A DNA stretch of 64,000 bases from an uncultured Oscillospiraceae bacterium (GCA_934533005.1 CAKTBC010000003.1:1-64000); one strand, 5' to 3'; counted from the first letter of the stretch, positions 43,625 through 53,417 are shown. A program made the numbers and translations. Notes: generated by a model from the letters alone, not told the origin.

Positions 43625-44689
43625 TTACATATCCTGACTTTTCAGGATGCGGATCGTTCTTTCCATGCCGCGGCGGATATCATATTCGGGCGTCCAGCCG
43701 AGAGCGCGGAGCTTCTGTCCGGCCAGTCTCGCCTTGGTCGCCGTGCTGTATCCGGCGGCTTCCACGGCATCGGGGATCTCAAATACAACGTTTTTGCCGC
43801 TGATCTCCGCGATGATGGCCGCCAAATCCTTCAGCATGATGTCGCTGTGTTCCTCCGCGATGTTGTAGGCCTCTCCGTTCTCGCCTTTCAAAAGAATGGT
43901 GAGGAGGCCGGAAACAGAGTCCGCCACATACTGATAGCTGTAATACTGGGTACCGGCAGATTTCAGCACGATGTCCTCTCCGGCGATCCCCTTCTTGATG
44001 AACTGGCTGATCGCCTTTGTATCCGACATCAGCATGGTCGGCCCATAAGAGCGGGTGAGCCGGGGGATGACCACATCCAGCCCCCTCTGCGCCTTATAGG
44101 CCTGACAGAGCGCCTCGCCGCAGCGCTTGCTCTCCGGATACCCGGCCCGCAGCGTGTTTGAGTTGATATAGCCGCAGTAATCCTCCGCAAAAAACTCCGT
44201 ATCTCCGCGGTTTTCGCCGTAAATCTCGTTGGACGAGGCAAAGGCAAAGCGGCTGGCGTGATGCGCCACGGCAAAATCCAGCAGATTCTGCAAGCCGATG
44301 ATATTCGTGGTTATCGTGCCGATCGGATCGGTGGAATACTGCATCGGGTGCGTGTTGGACGCGAGATGAAGGATATAATCCACCGTACCCAGATCGTCCC
44401 GCACCAGGGGAAATTTCACATCGTACGGGATGAACACCAGATGCGGGTCAGACGCATGCCGGCTGAACCGGCTTTTGGCTTTTTCCTCGCTCCTCCCGAG
44501 CGCGTACACCGTGCAGCCCAGCGCATCCGCCGCATTCTTTTCCATCAGCACGTCGACAAGGAAGCTGCCGATCAGCCCCGTTGCTCCCGAGAGCATAACG
44601 CTCTTCCCCGTAAGCTTTTCCCAGGGAAGTGCCAGCTCCGCGGCGCGGCGGACATCCTCCATATAAAGATCGTTCGTGTATAAGCTCAT
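43625..44689 (-). CDS. NAD-dependent epimerase/dehydratase (extended SDR)
   Basis: A 354-residue extended SDR: nucleotide loop LSGATGLIGSFLVD, active site SSNEIYGEN and YPESKRCGEALCQAY (YxxxK), and C-terminal substrate domain DIRRGMERTI. It directly follows the cytidylyltransferase gene. It may make or modify a nucleotide-linked sugar; a role on a CDP-linked substrate is inferred only from that pairing. Confidence 0.85.
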   Translation of the reverse strand: MSLYTNDLYMEDVRRAAELALPWEKLTGKSVMLSGATGLIGSFLVDVLMEKNAADALGCTVYALGRSEEKAKSRFSRHASDPHLVFIPYDVKFPLVRDDLGTVDYILHLASNTHPMQYSTDPIGTITTNIIGLQNLLDFAVAHHASRFAFASSNEIYGENRGDTEFFAEDYCGYINSNTLRAGYPESKRCGEALCQAYKAQRGLDVVIPRLTRSYGPTMLMSDTKAISQFIKKGIAGEDIVLKSAGTQYYSYQYVADSVSGLLTILLKGENGEAYNIAEEHSDIMLKDLAAIIAEISGKNVVFEIPDAVEAAGYSTATKARLAGQKLRALGWTPEYDIRRGMERTIRILKSQDM

Positions 44690-44699
44690 CCGTATTCCC

Positions 44700-45416
44700 T
44701 TATTTCAGCCAGTTGTCCTTATCCGATTTCAGATAGGCCTTGAACATTTCCAGATCGTCCTTCGTTGTGAGCTTTATGTTTTTATCCGAGCCAGCCGCGA
44801 AATACAGCCGCACCCCCAGCTCCACCATCATCGTGTTGGTGTAATGGGAGCCGTAGATGCCGATCCCCTTCTCATACGCTTCATGGTACTTGCCGTCGAG
44901 AAGGTCGAAGCGGTAGGCCTGCGGCGTTGACACTCTGCGGAGCGTTTCGCGCGGGATAAACTTCGTTGTGCTGATCTCGTCGTCTATCACGAAGATCTGC
45001 TCGTTGTACGGAAGCGAAGTTACCGCGTTTCCGTACTGCTTTGCCTTGACGATCACATCGGTCAGCACCGTTTCGTCCACGAGCGGACGGATCCCGTCGT
45101 GGATGATGATGATATCGTCGTCTGCGGTTTTCCCTTCGAGATTGTATACGCCGTTCCGGATGCTCTCCTGCCCGGTGCTCCCGCCGGAAACGATCCATTT
45201 CAGCTTGGTGATGTTAAACTGCTTCGCATACGCCCAGACCACGTCGTGCCAGCCGTCGATGCAGACGACCTCGATCGCGTCGATCTGCGGGTGCTTCTGG
45301 AAGCCCTCCAGGGTGTAGATGAGCACCGGCTTATCGTACACATTGATAAACTGCTTGGGGATATCCTGTCCCATTCTCGCGCCGGAACCGCCGGCAATGA
45401 TAATTGCTGTTGTCAT
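44700..45416 (-). CDS. IspD/TarI-type cytidylyltransferase
   Basis: A 238-residue MEP/polyol-phosphate cytidylyltransferase: IIAGGSGARMGQDIPKQF loop, HDGIRPLVDE and a late KLTTKDDLEMFKAYL. This group includes TarI (CDP-ribitol) and IspD (isoprenoid). Within a glycan locus next to a LicD gene, CDP-ribitol or another CDP-polyol is more likely than isoprenoid synthesis. The ATG at 45416 fits GAGGTG, and the GTG three codons earlier does not. Confidence 0.85.
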   Translation of the reverse strand: MTTAIIIAGGSGARMGQDIPKQFINVYDKPVLIYTLEGFQKHPQIDAIEVVCIDGWHDVVWAYAKQFNITKLKWIVSGGSTGQESIRNGVYNLEGKTADDDIIIIHDGIRPLVDETVLTDVIVKAKQYGNAVTSLPYNEQIFVIDDEISTTKFIPRETLRRVSTPQAYRFDLLDGKYHEAYEKGIGIYGSHYTNTMMVELGVRLYFAAGSDKNIKLTTKDDLEMFKAYLKSDKDNWLK

Positions 45417-45441
45417 GCATTTCACCTCTTAGCGTGCTGCG

Positions 45442-46254
45442 TTACTCCATCCAGGACTTGCGCAGATCGATCTCAACATACTCGTGCGCGGTTTTCCGCT
45501 TTTCCTCCGGGGGGAGCTTTCGCCAATCCCCGTAAATATGCGTGAGGAACTCGTCATAGTGCTCCACGCCGTCCACCACGATATTCTCGAACTTATACTC
45601 CGTCGGCTTTCCGAAGATGCGCTTTTCCATGACTTCCTTTTTCCGGTAGCTGCCCATAAGGTTTGCCACATAGATGCTGTCCTCGTATCCGAAGGAGGCG
45701 GCGAGCTTGTCCACTTTTACAACAAGCTCTCTGTCCTTTACGAGGAACGACGGGACGAGCCGTGAAAGGGCGATCGCCGCATTCTTGTAAAAACTCCGAT
45801 CCTTTCGGATCGCGCAGGTCCGCGTCATGAGAAACATGTTCAGCCGGTCGATCTTGGCGAAGTTCGCCTCCATCTCGCCCTCGTCCCGGCCGACACCGTC
45901 GAGCGGGAACACGTCGATATAGATGCCTCTCCGGCAGTTCCGCTTGGTTTTCTCCGTCAGCGTCGTGTCCGTATCGTAGAGCTTGGCGTATGTATAGAAG
46001 TAATCCGCGTTTCCGGTATACGGAGATTCCAGAAGATAATGATCGGTTTTCTCCGTAAACGTGGAAAGAAGCCTGTCATAATCCGGTCTCGGAAGGACAA
46101 CATCGATATCGTCGTCCCAGGGAATGAATCCGCCGTGGCGGACGGCGCCCAGCATCGAGCCGCCGACGATATAATAGCGCAGTCCATGCTCATGGCAGTA
46201 GCGATGAAACCACCCCAGCATTTCCAGCAGCTTTGTTTGTACCGGACTAAGCAT
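45442..46254 (-). CDS. licD: LicD-family phosphotransferase, copy 3
   Basis: A 270-residue LicD protein starting MLSPVQTKLLEMLGWFHRYC, with GGSMLGAVRHGGFIPWDDDIDVVLPR at about residues 33-58 and the closing HIYGDWRKLPPEEKR. It immediately precedes the cytidylyltransferase gene in the direction of transcription (25 bases). This LicD-cytidylyltransferase pair parallels fukutin/FKRP with ISPD in animals, where ribitol phosphate is transferred. ATG 46254 is used because the upstream frame overlaps the flippase and is unconvincing. Confidence 0.87.
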   Translation of the reverse strand: MLSPVQTKLLEMLGWFHRYCHEHGLRYYIVGGSMLGAVRHGGFIPWDDDIDVVLPRPDYDRLLSTFTEKTDHYLLESPYTGNADYFYTYAKLYDTDTTLTEKTKRNCRRGIYIDVFPLDGVGRDEGEMEANFAKIDRLNMFLMTRTCAIRKDRSFYKNAAIALSRLVPSFLVKDRELVVKVDKLAASFGYEDSIYVANLMGSYRKKEVMEKRIFGKPTEYKFENIVVDGVEHYDEFLTHIYGDWRKLPPEEKRKTAHEYVEIDLRKSWME

Positions 46255-46283
46255 TTTCTCTTTCCAACCCTTTCTGCTTTTCC

Positions 46284-47582
46284 TCAGTTCTTTTTTCTTT
46301 GGGGCAGCACGTCTTTCAGCGCGATCGCCTGCAGCATCAGCTTTGCATTGGGTCTCAGCGCCGGGATCAGCGCCGGGATACCTATGCTTGTCAATATCTG
46401 CGTGATCAGGGACGCCAGTCCCGCTCCCATGATCCCCCAAACGGGGATCATAACAGAATTCAGAAGAATGTTTATTACAACCGCGGCCGCATACGTGTAT
46501 TTCAAATACTTCTGCTTGTTTTCGCATACGAGCCACGCATTTCTCGCCGTGCCCAAATAGGAAAAGGCCGTATACCACGACACCACAGACAGCGCTCCGA
46601 CTGACGGAAGATAGGATCTTCCATACAAAATCAGGATCGCATATCTGCCGAAAAACGTAAGGAGCGCGGAAACGAACACCGAAACATAAAACACCATTGC
46701 ATAGAGCTGCCGGTTTTTTCTTTCAAACTGGAGCCTGTCCGGCTTATGCAGCTGCAGGATCGTGGGGTACATGGAATCGATGATCGCTGTCAGCACAAAG
46801 ACCCACATATTGCTGATGGACACCGCTATGCTGTAATACCCGACGGCCGCCTGATCCACCATATGCTTCAGCATCAGCTTGTCAAGCTGCCCGTATATGG
46901 CGACCATAGCTCCGGAGAGAATGTAATGATAGCTTTTGGATAACAGCGCTTTCCCCTTCCGCCAGGAAAAGCTCAGGGGCGGCCCATTCCTGCGTTTGTA
47001 TATGCAGAGAAGCAGTATCGCGATCACGGCATAATCCACAGAGGTCGCCAGAGCGAACCATCTCACGCTTTTGCCCAACAGCAGCAAAACGATCTTATAC
47101 GCGGAAGCGACCGCGTAACCCACAAGATAAGCCGTTGACGAATACTTTGACTGATAAAGGGACTGAAAATAGCAGGCAATGGTATCAAAGGCATGGAATA
47201 TCAGGCAGACGGCACAAAGGGCAACGACAAGGATCGTTTCCGGCTCCCCTCTGTCCAGAAAGAAGGAGATCAGGATGATGATCCCTATGGAAAGCGTGCT
47301 GGAGATAAGCCGCAGCACGATGGCGCTCCCTAACGCCTCCCCCTTCTCGTCCGAAAAATCGACAAAATCCTTTACGATCACCGAATTGATCCCGAGCGTG
47401 CACAGCGACATAAAGAATGTCGTGTACGTAATGCCGTAGCTGACAAGGCCGTAATTGCTCGGGCCGAGCAGTCTTGCCGACAGAATGCTCACCAGCAGGG
47501 AGCAGAGCATCTGAACGACGCGGACGCCTATGATCCATCCGGCGTTTTTGACCTCTTTATGTTTTAAAAACGATAGATTCAT
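46284..47582 (-). CDS. Polysaccharide flippase (Wzx-like), copy 2
   Basis: A 432-residue MOP-family transporter with 12-14 helices. The opening is FLKHKEVKNAGWIIGVRVVQMLCSLLVSILSARLLG. The central motif SGAMVAIYGQLDKLMLKHMVDQAAVGYYSIA matches copy 1 (YGQTDKIMLKSYLDNTAVGLYSVS), showing common descent. Two flippases in one locus suggest two lipid-linked intermediates or a replaced cassette. Confidence 0.85.
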   Translation of the reverse strand: MNLSFLKHKEVKNAGWIIGVRVVQMLCSLLVSILSARLLGPSNYGLVSYGITYTTFFMSLCTLGINSVIVKDFVDFSDEKGEALGSAIVLRLISSTLSIGIIILISFFLDRGEPETILVVALCAVCLIFHAFDTIACYFQSLYQSKYSSTAYLVGYAVASAYKIVLLLLGKSVRWFALATSVDYAVIAILLLCIYKRRNGPPLSFSWRKGKALLSKSYHYILSGAMVAIYGQLDKLMLKHMVDQAAVGYYSIAVSISNMWVFVLTAIIDSMYPTILQLHKPDRLQFERKNRQLYAMVFYVSVFVSALLTFFGRYAILILYGRSYLPSVGALSVVSWYTAFSYLGTARNAWLVCENKQKYLKYTYAAAVVINILLNSVMIPVWGIMGAGLASLITQILTSIGIPALIPALRPNAKLMLQAIALKDVLPQRKKN

Positions 47583-47648
47583 TACGATTTTTCCGTTCAG
47601 ACCGGAACCTTCTCAAGACCGGCGCATGCGCACGGGCCGGTACGATCT

Positions 47649-48842
47649 TCACTTCCCCTTCAGCTTCGACCGGATCTTTCTGCCCGCCTTCTCCTTGAAT
47701 TCGGCCATCCCCAGCTTTATCAGGCTGTCCCAGTGTGTGGCTCTTACATCGAAGCGAGTTCTTATTCCGTCATTATTATTTCTTTTGCAGGCATCGGTCT
47801 GCGGCGCATGAAGATCATAAACATACAGCCCCTCCCCCTTTTCGGGATGCATACAGTTTTTCTCGTGCGGGCGGTATTTCAGCTTCCACGATTCCAGGAC
47901 TCTGTAAGGTCTGTGTCTTGACGATACAAGAATGTCCGCATCGTTGAATACCTTCCTGTTCCCGTAGAGATCAAGGAGCACGCGCCGGTCTTCATACCCC
48001 TTCACCGGATAGTCCATCCGCTCAAAGAAGATGTCATACCGAACGGCCTCGTCAAACGCCGGAAACCGGTAATCGAACACGGCATCCGTCGTCGCTATCT
48101 GCCAGTCGGCGCTGGCTGCGTTGTTGTGCTGGCCTACCTCCGAATGATTCGTTGTCAAGGCATGATATGGATATACAAAGTAAAGATCCTTTTCGACAAT
48201 GTACTCCATATAGTATTTCAGCCAGGACTGAGAACCCCAGTGAAGGATGTTCTCCGGAACGCGCTCGGATCGAAACTCCGGGGAGGAAAACACCTTGTCT
48301 GCATTGTCCTCATACCAGTCCCGGAAGTGCTTCCACATCCCGGCCGTCCAGCACTGCCCCCAGGACTGCGCAAACTGCATCAAAAATGCATCATAGCCGT
48401 TGAATTCCGGCTCAAAAAAGTGATCCACGCCCACATTCACATGGTGCTTATATAAGGATATCCCCCCGATGCGCGGGTCCTTTCCAAAAAATGCGGCCGC
48501 CTGCCGGGCATAGGCGTAAAACCCTTTTGACACGGTGATATCGTCTTCCAGGACGATAACGGCATCGTACGCAAGCGCATAGTCCCCGCACTGAATGACG
48601 TGCTTTCGCAGCCCCTGACGCTCCGAAAACGCCCGGATCGTTTTATTGCCGAACGGCCAGACAAAGCTCTCCGCCTTTTCGACGATCTCGGCCTGCCGTT
48701 CCCCTTTGTCCAGACTCACTACCAGATCTACTTTATCTCCCAGATAGTCTGCCTCAAGCAGACTATGCAAAAGCCGCATCATCGCATCCGGCCGGTTATA
48801 ACCGACCGTGACAATGCAGAATCGGGACGCATCAGTCGCCAT
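47649..48842 (-). CDS. GT-A-type glycosyltransferase
   Basis: A 397-residue protein: N-terminal [22 protein letters not shown], metal motif [15 protein letters not shown] near residue 95, and [14 protein letters not shown] in the acceptor half. The layout resembles GNT-I-like or GT2 enzymes with an E-D-D motif. The start lies inside the preceding acetyltransferase gene (11-base overlap) behind GGAGGCAGACA. The sugar is unknown. Confidence 0.8.
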   Translation of the reverse strand: MATDASRFCIVTVGYNRPDAMMRLLHSLLEADYLGDKVDLVVSLDKGERQAEIVEKAESFVWPFGNKTIRAFSERQGLRKHVIQCGDYALAYDAVIVLEDDITVSKGFYAYARQAAAFFGKDPRIGGISLYKHHVNVGVDHFFEPEFNGYDAFLMQFAQSWGQCWTAGMWKHFRDWYEDNADKVFSSPEFRSERVPENILHWGSQSWLKYYMEYIVEKDLYFVYPYHALTTNHSEVGQHNNAASADWQIATTDAVFDYRFPAFDEAVRYDIFFERMDYPVKGYEDRRVLLDLYGNRKVFNDADILVSSRHRPYRVLESWKLKYRPHEKNCMHPEKGEGLYVYDLHAPQTDACKRNNNDGIRTRFDVRATHWDSLIKLGMAEFKEKAGRKIRSKLKGK

Positions 48843-49521
48843 TGTCTGCCTCCATGATCTTTATAAACCCATCGACATCCTGAAAATACGCGCTGTGCTC
48901 CTCGATCCACGAGACCGGCTTGTCCCACCAGCGGAGCTTCAGCAGCTTTGCCACCGTATCCTCCGCAAAACGCATGCGCAGCACCTTGGCAGGGACTCCT
49001 CCGACCATCGCGTACGGCGGCACGTCCTTCGTCACAACGGCACCGGTCGCGATGACCGCGCCATCCCCTACACGGACACCTGCCAGAAGCAGAACGTTTT
49101 CCCCGATCCAGACATCGTTTCCTATGGAGACGGCGTGATACTGCTCATCGACATACCGGGTCTCCTGAAAGAGCTTTTTATCCGTGAAGGTAAAGCCCGC
49201 CTGTTTGGCCGTAGAGAAAAATGCCGGATGCGTGGAAACGAACCCGTTCGTCGGATGAATGCCGTTCACCGTTTTCACGCTGGAGCCGATCGAGCAGAAC
49301 CGGCCGATCGAGGCGTTGATGGAACATCCCGAGCCGAGGTATGTACCGAACCCCATCGAGCCCCTAAAAAATGTGTTTTTATTTATTACGTTCTTACCCT
49401 CGAAACAGGTGTTTTTGCCGGCAATATAGCAACCGCTTTTTATAATGACCCCGCGTGAATGAAATTTGACTCTTTTCCCAAACGTCAAACACGCTTTTCC
49501 AATGTTCTTTAAAAATTCCAT
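48832..49521 (-). CDS. CatB-related hexapeptide O-acetyltransferase
   Basis: A 229-residue left-handed β-helix acetyltransferase. Hexapeptide repeats run through [17 protein letters not shown] and again [18 protein letters not shown]...[29 protein letters not shown]. The catalytic His lies in NGIHPTNGF. Relatives acetylate capsule sugars. GGAGCTGAAAG precedes the ATG. A 91-base gap upstream holds nothing obvious. Confidence 0.9.
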   Translation of the reverse strand: MEFLKNIGKACLTFGKRVKFHSRGVIIKSGCYIAGKNTCFEGKNVINKNTFFRGSMGFGTYLGSGCSINASIGRFCSIGSSVKTVNGIHPTNGFVSTHPAFFSTAKQAGFTFTDKKLFQETRYVDEQYHAVSIGNDVWIGENVLLLAGVRVGDGAVIATGAVVTKDVPPYAMVGGVPAKVLRMRFAEDTVAKLLKLRWWDKPVSWIEEHSAYFQDVDGFIKIMEADNGD

Positions 49522-49612
49522 CTTTCAGCTCCGCCTGCCATGTAATTTCGGGGGGGAGATGGTTTCCTTCGCTATTTTCTCGCCGCAGCTTTAGGCCCAT
49601 TCTGCACCGCAA

Positions 49613-50893
49613 TTACCGGGCTGTTATATTTTCAAAGACCTTTTTGACCATATCGCCGCAGGCGCGCGGCTCGTGGTATTGCATCGCAACGCGCAGCCCG
49701 TTTCTCGCCTTTTGATCGCGGAGCTCCTTATCGCGGAATGCCGTCCGCAGCGTCTCTTTCAGCGCTTCTTTTTCTGTGATCGTTATCGCACAGTCGTTTC
49801 GCAGCAGATGCCCCATGGACGCGATACAGCTCGGCCCGTAGGCAATCAGAGGGACGCCGCTCCCCAGACTGTCGGCAATTTTGGTGGATACGGAGTTTCG
49901 GACCACCTCTATGAAGCCTTCCTCGAACGATTCCGTATGGAGGAGAAAATCCGCACTGTGCAAAACCTTATCAAATTCTTCCCCGGAGACGAAGCCGCAC
50001 AGCCGAACCGTCTTAACGTTTTCCAGCACGCCGAGGATCTGTTTATCCTTTTCGCCGGTATAAACGTTTATATGATAGTCCGTCCCGTCTTCGCCGTTTA
50101 TCTCCTCCAGCGCCCTTCCCATCTCAGCGATCGACTTGTATCGATCGCACCGGATGTTTCCCAGATACGTTATGGACGCCGGGGCTTCCACGCTGTGTAT
50201 TTCTTTGGATATCGGGAAGCTGGAGCCGGTCATGATCGTTGTCATGGGGCGGTGGAACCGGCTGGTATACAGCTCCTTCAGCTCATCGCAGATCGTTATG
50301 ACATGCGATGTACGGCTCATATACTGTTCGATTTTCCTTTTCAGCAGCTTCAGCCGGAGTCGGCGCCAGAGCGAGCCCGTCTGCTCGACGAAATAATACT
50401 CATCGCAAAGGTACGAAACGATCGGGATCGACCGTTCCCGGGATATCTTCATGGCCATGTCATACAAAAACATGGCCGCTCCGGGCGCTGCGAAAATGCA
50501 GTCCGGCTTCTGCTCGTCCAGCCACGCGCGAAGCTCTCTGGTATACCACCCGGCACATTTCCACATCAGATCACGCGCGAGCATGACCGTGGATCGTTTG
50601 TTTTTGGGATTTCTGTAAAGCTGCTCATCGCCGGAACTTTCAAACATCTGGCTCTGCGCGGTGTCCGGCTCGATCCTCGTACCCTGAACCCTGAACCGGA
50701 CATAGGAGCGCAGCACATCCTTATCCGTGATCCGGAAAAAGGAGCTGCACGTGTCCACGTTCGGAACCGTCGGATAGATATAGAGCTGGCATATCTCGTC
50801 GCGGGTGAAGGAGCGCAGCAGGGTAGAAAAGGTCTTGCCCATGCTTTCATAGGTCGTTAACGGATTGTGGCTTATAAGAAGTACTTTGGGCAT
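49613..50893 (-). CDS. Glycosyltransferase, GT-B fold (group 1-like)
   Basis: A 426-residue protein. N-terminal MPKVLLISHNPLTTYESMGKTF, a middle DCIFAAPGAAMFLYDMAMKI, and a C-terminal sugar-nucleotide half (LHTESFEEGFIEVVRNSVSTKIADSLGSGVPLIAYGP). The E-x-n-E pattern is loose, so the family assignment is moderate. AGGAAAGATCGCC precedes the ATG. Confidence 0.75.
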   Translation of the reverse strand: MPKVLLISHNPLTTYESMGKTFSTLLRSFTRDEICQLYIYPTVPNVDTCSSFFRITDKDVLRSYVRFRVQGTRIEPDTAQSQMFESSGDEQLYRNPKNKRSTVMLARDLMWKCAGWYTRELRAWLDEQKPDCIFAAPGAAMFLYDMAMKISRERSIPIVSYLCDEYYFVEQTGSLWRRLRLKLLKRKIEQYMSRTSHVITICDELKELYTSRFHRPMTTIMTGSSFPISKEIHSVEAPASITYLGNIRCDRYKSIAEMGRALEEINGEDGTDYHINVYTGEKDKQILGVLENVKTVRLCGFVSGEEFDKVLHSADFLLHTESFEEGFIEVVRNSVSTKIADSLGSGVPLIAYGPSCIASMGHLLRNDCAITITEKEALKETLRTAFRDKELRDQKARNGLRVAMQYHEPRACGDMVKKVFENITAR

Positions 50894-50935
50894 GGCGATC
50901 TTTCCTGTCGTTGTTTATTTCCTGCCGGGGGGCTG

Positions 50936-51823
50936 TCATCCGCAAATTTGGGAGTATTTGTCGATCACCGTCTGGATCGTCTGGGGTATGGGGCCGTCAA
51001 CAGCAAGCACCACTTCGGACGGCTTTACCGTCTGCTGCACAAGAATGCTGTCAAGCGCCGTATCGAACCATTCGGCATTGTCTCCCCCATAGACGCACAT
51101 CGCCACGGAAAACGGGGGAAAATCGTGCGGCTCTCCGTCCATCTGCGGGGCGGTATCGGTCTCTTCCTCCGCCTTGTCCCGCATCACGCGAAACAGCTTC
51201 GTTCTGAGCCGGTTGGGGATCACAACCTCGCCGCCAAAGCGAATGGCAACATTGTTCAGATACCGGGGGAGGGAGATCAGCCCCTTTTTGAGCATATATC
51301 CCTGCAATCTGGCCTCGCTCGAAAAATATTTCCAGCCGCCGCGCCGCGTGCTCATTTCATCGCCCACGCGGACATTCACCAGCGTATCCTCAACATTGGC
51401 AAACACGCCGTTTGCCTCCGCCATCCGGATCCACAAATAATAATCCTCTTCGCAAAACCAATCCTGATACCCGCCGGCCTTTTCAACGAACGACTTTTTG
51501 AACATGACCGAGACCTGATTCATCGGGCATCGTTTTTTCATGTATGCTTTGATATCGGCATCCTGTGCCGGAACCGAACGCTTTCCGATCACATGGGAAG
51601 GGTCTCCGATAAATTCCGTGATCTGTCCGCCGACAATGTCTATGCTCTCGTTCTCCTGAAACACGGCAAGCTGCGTTGCAAAGCGGTTCGGAAGCGATAT
51701 ATCGTCCGCATCCATCAGCGCGACCAGCTCATTTGTGCAATGGCTCAGTGACGCTCTTCTTGCGTTTCCGTGTCCCTGATTGGTTTCAAGGTAAATTGGC
51801 TGAAAAACCGTCTTTTTTTCCAT
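50936..51823 (-). CDS. Circularly permuted GT2-like glycosyltransferase
   Basis: In ordinary GT2 enzymes the first β-strand and nucleotide-binding half come first. Here the order is reversed. Residues 1-218 match the second part: ETNQGHGNARRASL, ELVALMDADDISLPNRF with the DxD at 38-41, KKRCPMNQVSVMFKKS and CEEDYYLWIRMA. Residues 219-233 are a polar linker. Residues 236-295 (FSVAMCVYGGDNAEW, SILVQQTVKPSEVVLAVDGP) match the start of the domain. The C-terminus (VIDKYSQICG) would run straight into the N-terminus (EKKTVFQPIYLETNQG). A stop codon lies two codons before the ATG and the ribosome site is poor. No second copy flanks it. Confidence 0.7.
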   Translation of the reverse strand: MEKKTVFQPIYLETNQGHGNARRASLSHCTNELVALMDADDISLPNRFATQLAVFQENESIDIVGGQITEFIGDPSHVIGKRSVPAQDADIKAYMKKRCPMNQVSVMFKKSFVEKAGGYQDWFCEEDYYLWIRMAEANGVFANVEDTLVNVRVGDEMSTRRGGWKYFSSEARLQGYMLKKGLISLPRYLNNVAIRFGGEVVIPNRLRTKLFRVMRDKAEEETDTAPQMDGEPHDFPPFSVAMCVYGGDNAEWFDTALDSILVQQTVKPSEVVLAVDGPIPQTIQTVIDKYSQICG

Positions 51824-51848
51824 TCCTTATCCACACTCCCGGCAGCCG

Positions 51849-52685
51849 CTATGCCGGAAGCCCGCGCTTCCAGGCCTCCATCTTCAACACGGCAGACACC
51901 ATTTTCATTTTACTGTTCCCCAGTTTGGCAATCCGGTGCCGAAACGGGAACAGGATCGCAACGAGCACCTTCATAGCAGGGCGATACACAATATGCAGCT
52001 TACAATACGCTTTTCTGAATCCGAAATACTTTATCAGAAAGCTTTGGAAGTTTGTCTCATGGACAACGTTTCTCTCGCCGTCGCACAGATAGCTTCCGGG
52101 TTTGTTCAGCTGAACGAACCACTCGACGATCCCCGCGACAAGCGCAAGATTGACGCCCTTCTTCTCGCTTTCAACTCGGCACTTCAACGAACTGATCGGA
52201 AGATATAATCCGCGCTCGTAAACATCGGAATATCCACACAGCCGCCCGTCTTCTTTATCAAACACCCCGAAAAAATGACACTCCTGCCGGCTCCATCGGG
52301 TATTGGCAAAGCATTCGATCGTCTCTCTTGTCTCCGGCCTGACCGAAGCGGGATACCCCTTCAGGCTGTCGAGATAAACGCTGTATATCTCGTCAACATA
52401 TTCTCTCGGGTCGATGATCCTCGTCTCGAAATTTTTCTTACCTTTGTTGATCTCATACCGGAGCTTCGCCTTCAGCTTTGCGATATCAAAGCCGTCATCC
52501 TTTATGCACCAGTAAAACTCCGTCTCTTCCCTGCAATCCCAGTCACTTGTCCACCGGGCAAGCAAAGGTGCCCCCCCGTCGCGGACTTTCCAGATGGATC
52601 CGTCCTCGATCGGCCGGAGATCCACGTTCTCATGAGGCCATACGCTTGGGATCATCGCATGGTTATAGTAATGCCATCCTTCCAT
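51849..52685 (-). CDS. GNAT/FemAB-like protein of the glycan locus
   Basis: A 278-residue soluble protein. Mixed αβ pattern with many aromatics (EGWHYYNHAMIPSVWPHEN, HFFGVFDKEDGRLCGYSDVYERGLYLPIS, FGFRKAYCKLHIVYRP). The core resembles acyltransferases of the GNAT superfamily found in polysaccharide loci, but I see no clear acetyl-CoA loop. The basic, hydrophobic C-terminal part may attach to the membrane. The function is not assignable with confidence. Confidence 0.5.
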   Translation of the reverse strand: MEGWHYYNHAMIPSVWPHENVDLRPIEDGSIWKVRDGGAPLLARWTSDWDCREETEFYWCIKDDGFDIAKLKAKLRYEINKGKKNFETRIIDPREYVDEIYSVYLDSLKGYPASVRPETRETIECFANTRWSRQECHFFGVFDKEDGRLCGYSDVYERGLYLPISSLKCRVESEKKGVNLALVAGIVEWFVQLNKPGSYLCDGERNVVHETNFQSFLIKYFGFRKAYCKLHIVYRPAMKVLVAILFPFRHRIAKLGNSKMKMVSAVLKMEAWKRGLPA

Positions 52686-52694
52686 TTCTGTTGC

Positions 52695-53417
52695 TTATAC
52701 CCCCAGCAGACCTCTTGCCTCCGCCTGCTTTCGTTCATATTCTTCCCTGCCGACTCTGCCGGCTTTCAGCAGATAATCTCCAAAGTCGTCCGTAATATCC
52801 ACCTCGTCAACATCGCTGTCCTCCAGCCCCTTTTGCCCAAGGAACACCTGCTTGACGGTATCGAAGATGATCTTCACATCGCCCCGAAAGGTTACGTTCC
52901 GGATATATTCGAGATCGGCGGACAGCTTGCCGTCCCAGGAAAGGGCGTTGCGCCCGCGGGTCTGGGCAAGGCCGGAAAGGCCGGGGCGGACGGTGTGGCG
53001 CAGTCTCTGCTCGCCGGTCATAAACACCATGTCCCGGACGAGCTGCGGTCTCGGCCCGATCACGCTCATATCGCCTTTGAGAATATTGAAAGCCTCCGGC
53101 AGCTCGTCCAGCGATGTTGCCCGGAGCGCACGGCCAAACTTGCCCAGACGGAGTTCATCCGGCAGGAGGTCTCCGTTTTCGTCCCGCTCGTCAGACATGG
53201 AGCGGAATTTATACATGTTGAAGATCTTCTCCCGCCCGGTTTTCGGGTCGATCCGGCCGGGGCGGGGCTGCTTGAAGAGCACCGGTGAGCCGAGCTTTAT
53301 GCGAACCAGAACGGCGATAATGATATAGAGCCACCCGAACACGAGGATCGCCGCCAGCGAGCAGAGGATGTCCAGCAGACGTTTGAAATATCTTTGGTAG
53401 AGACTTTGATGTTTCAT
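52695..53417 (-). CDS. Initiating sugar-phosphate transferase (PglC/EpsL-like)
   Basis: A 240-residue polyisoprenyl-phosphate hexose-1-phosphate transferase. It has one membrane re-entrant helix (ILCSLAAILVFGWLYIIIAVLVRI), FKQPRPGRID, the catalytic region MYKFRSMSDERDENGDLLPDE (Asp-Glu dyad), LDELPEAFNILKGDMSVIGPRPQL and RPGLSGLAQTRGRN. It loads the first sugar, probably a diacetamido sugar given the neighbouring PglF- and PglE-like genes, on undecaprenyl phosphate. The start overlaps the preceding GNAT gene (ATGA). It is the only initiating transferase in the window. Confidence 0.93.
   Translation of the reverse strand: MKHQSLYQRYFKRLLDILCSLAAILVFGWLYIIIAVLVRIKLGSPVLFKQPRPGRIDPKTGREKIFNMYKFRSMSDERDENGDLLPDELRLGKFGRALRATSLDELPEAFNILKGDMSVIGPRPQLVRDMVFMTGEQRLRHTVRPGLSGLAQTRGRNALSWDGKLSADLEYIRNVTFRGDVKIIFDTVKQVFLGQKGLEDSDVDEVDITDDFGDYLLKAGRVGREEYERKQAEARGLLGV

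Noticed and set aside
51849..52685. Calling the 278-aa glycan protein a FemX peptidoglycan ligase
   Set aside because: Overall length and position are suggestive, but the FemABX double-GNAT signature and coiled coil are not visible, so it was left unassigned.
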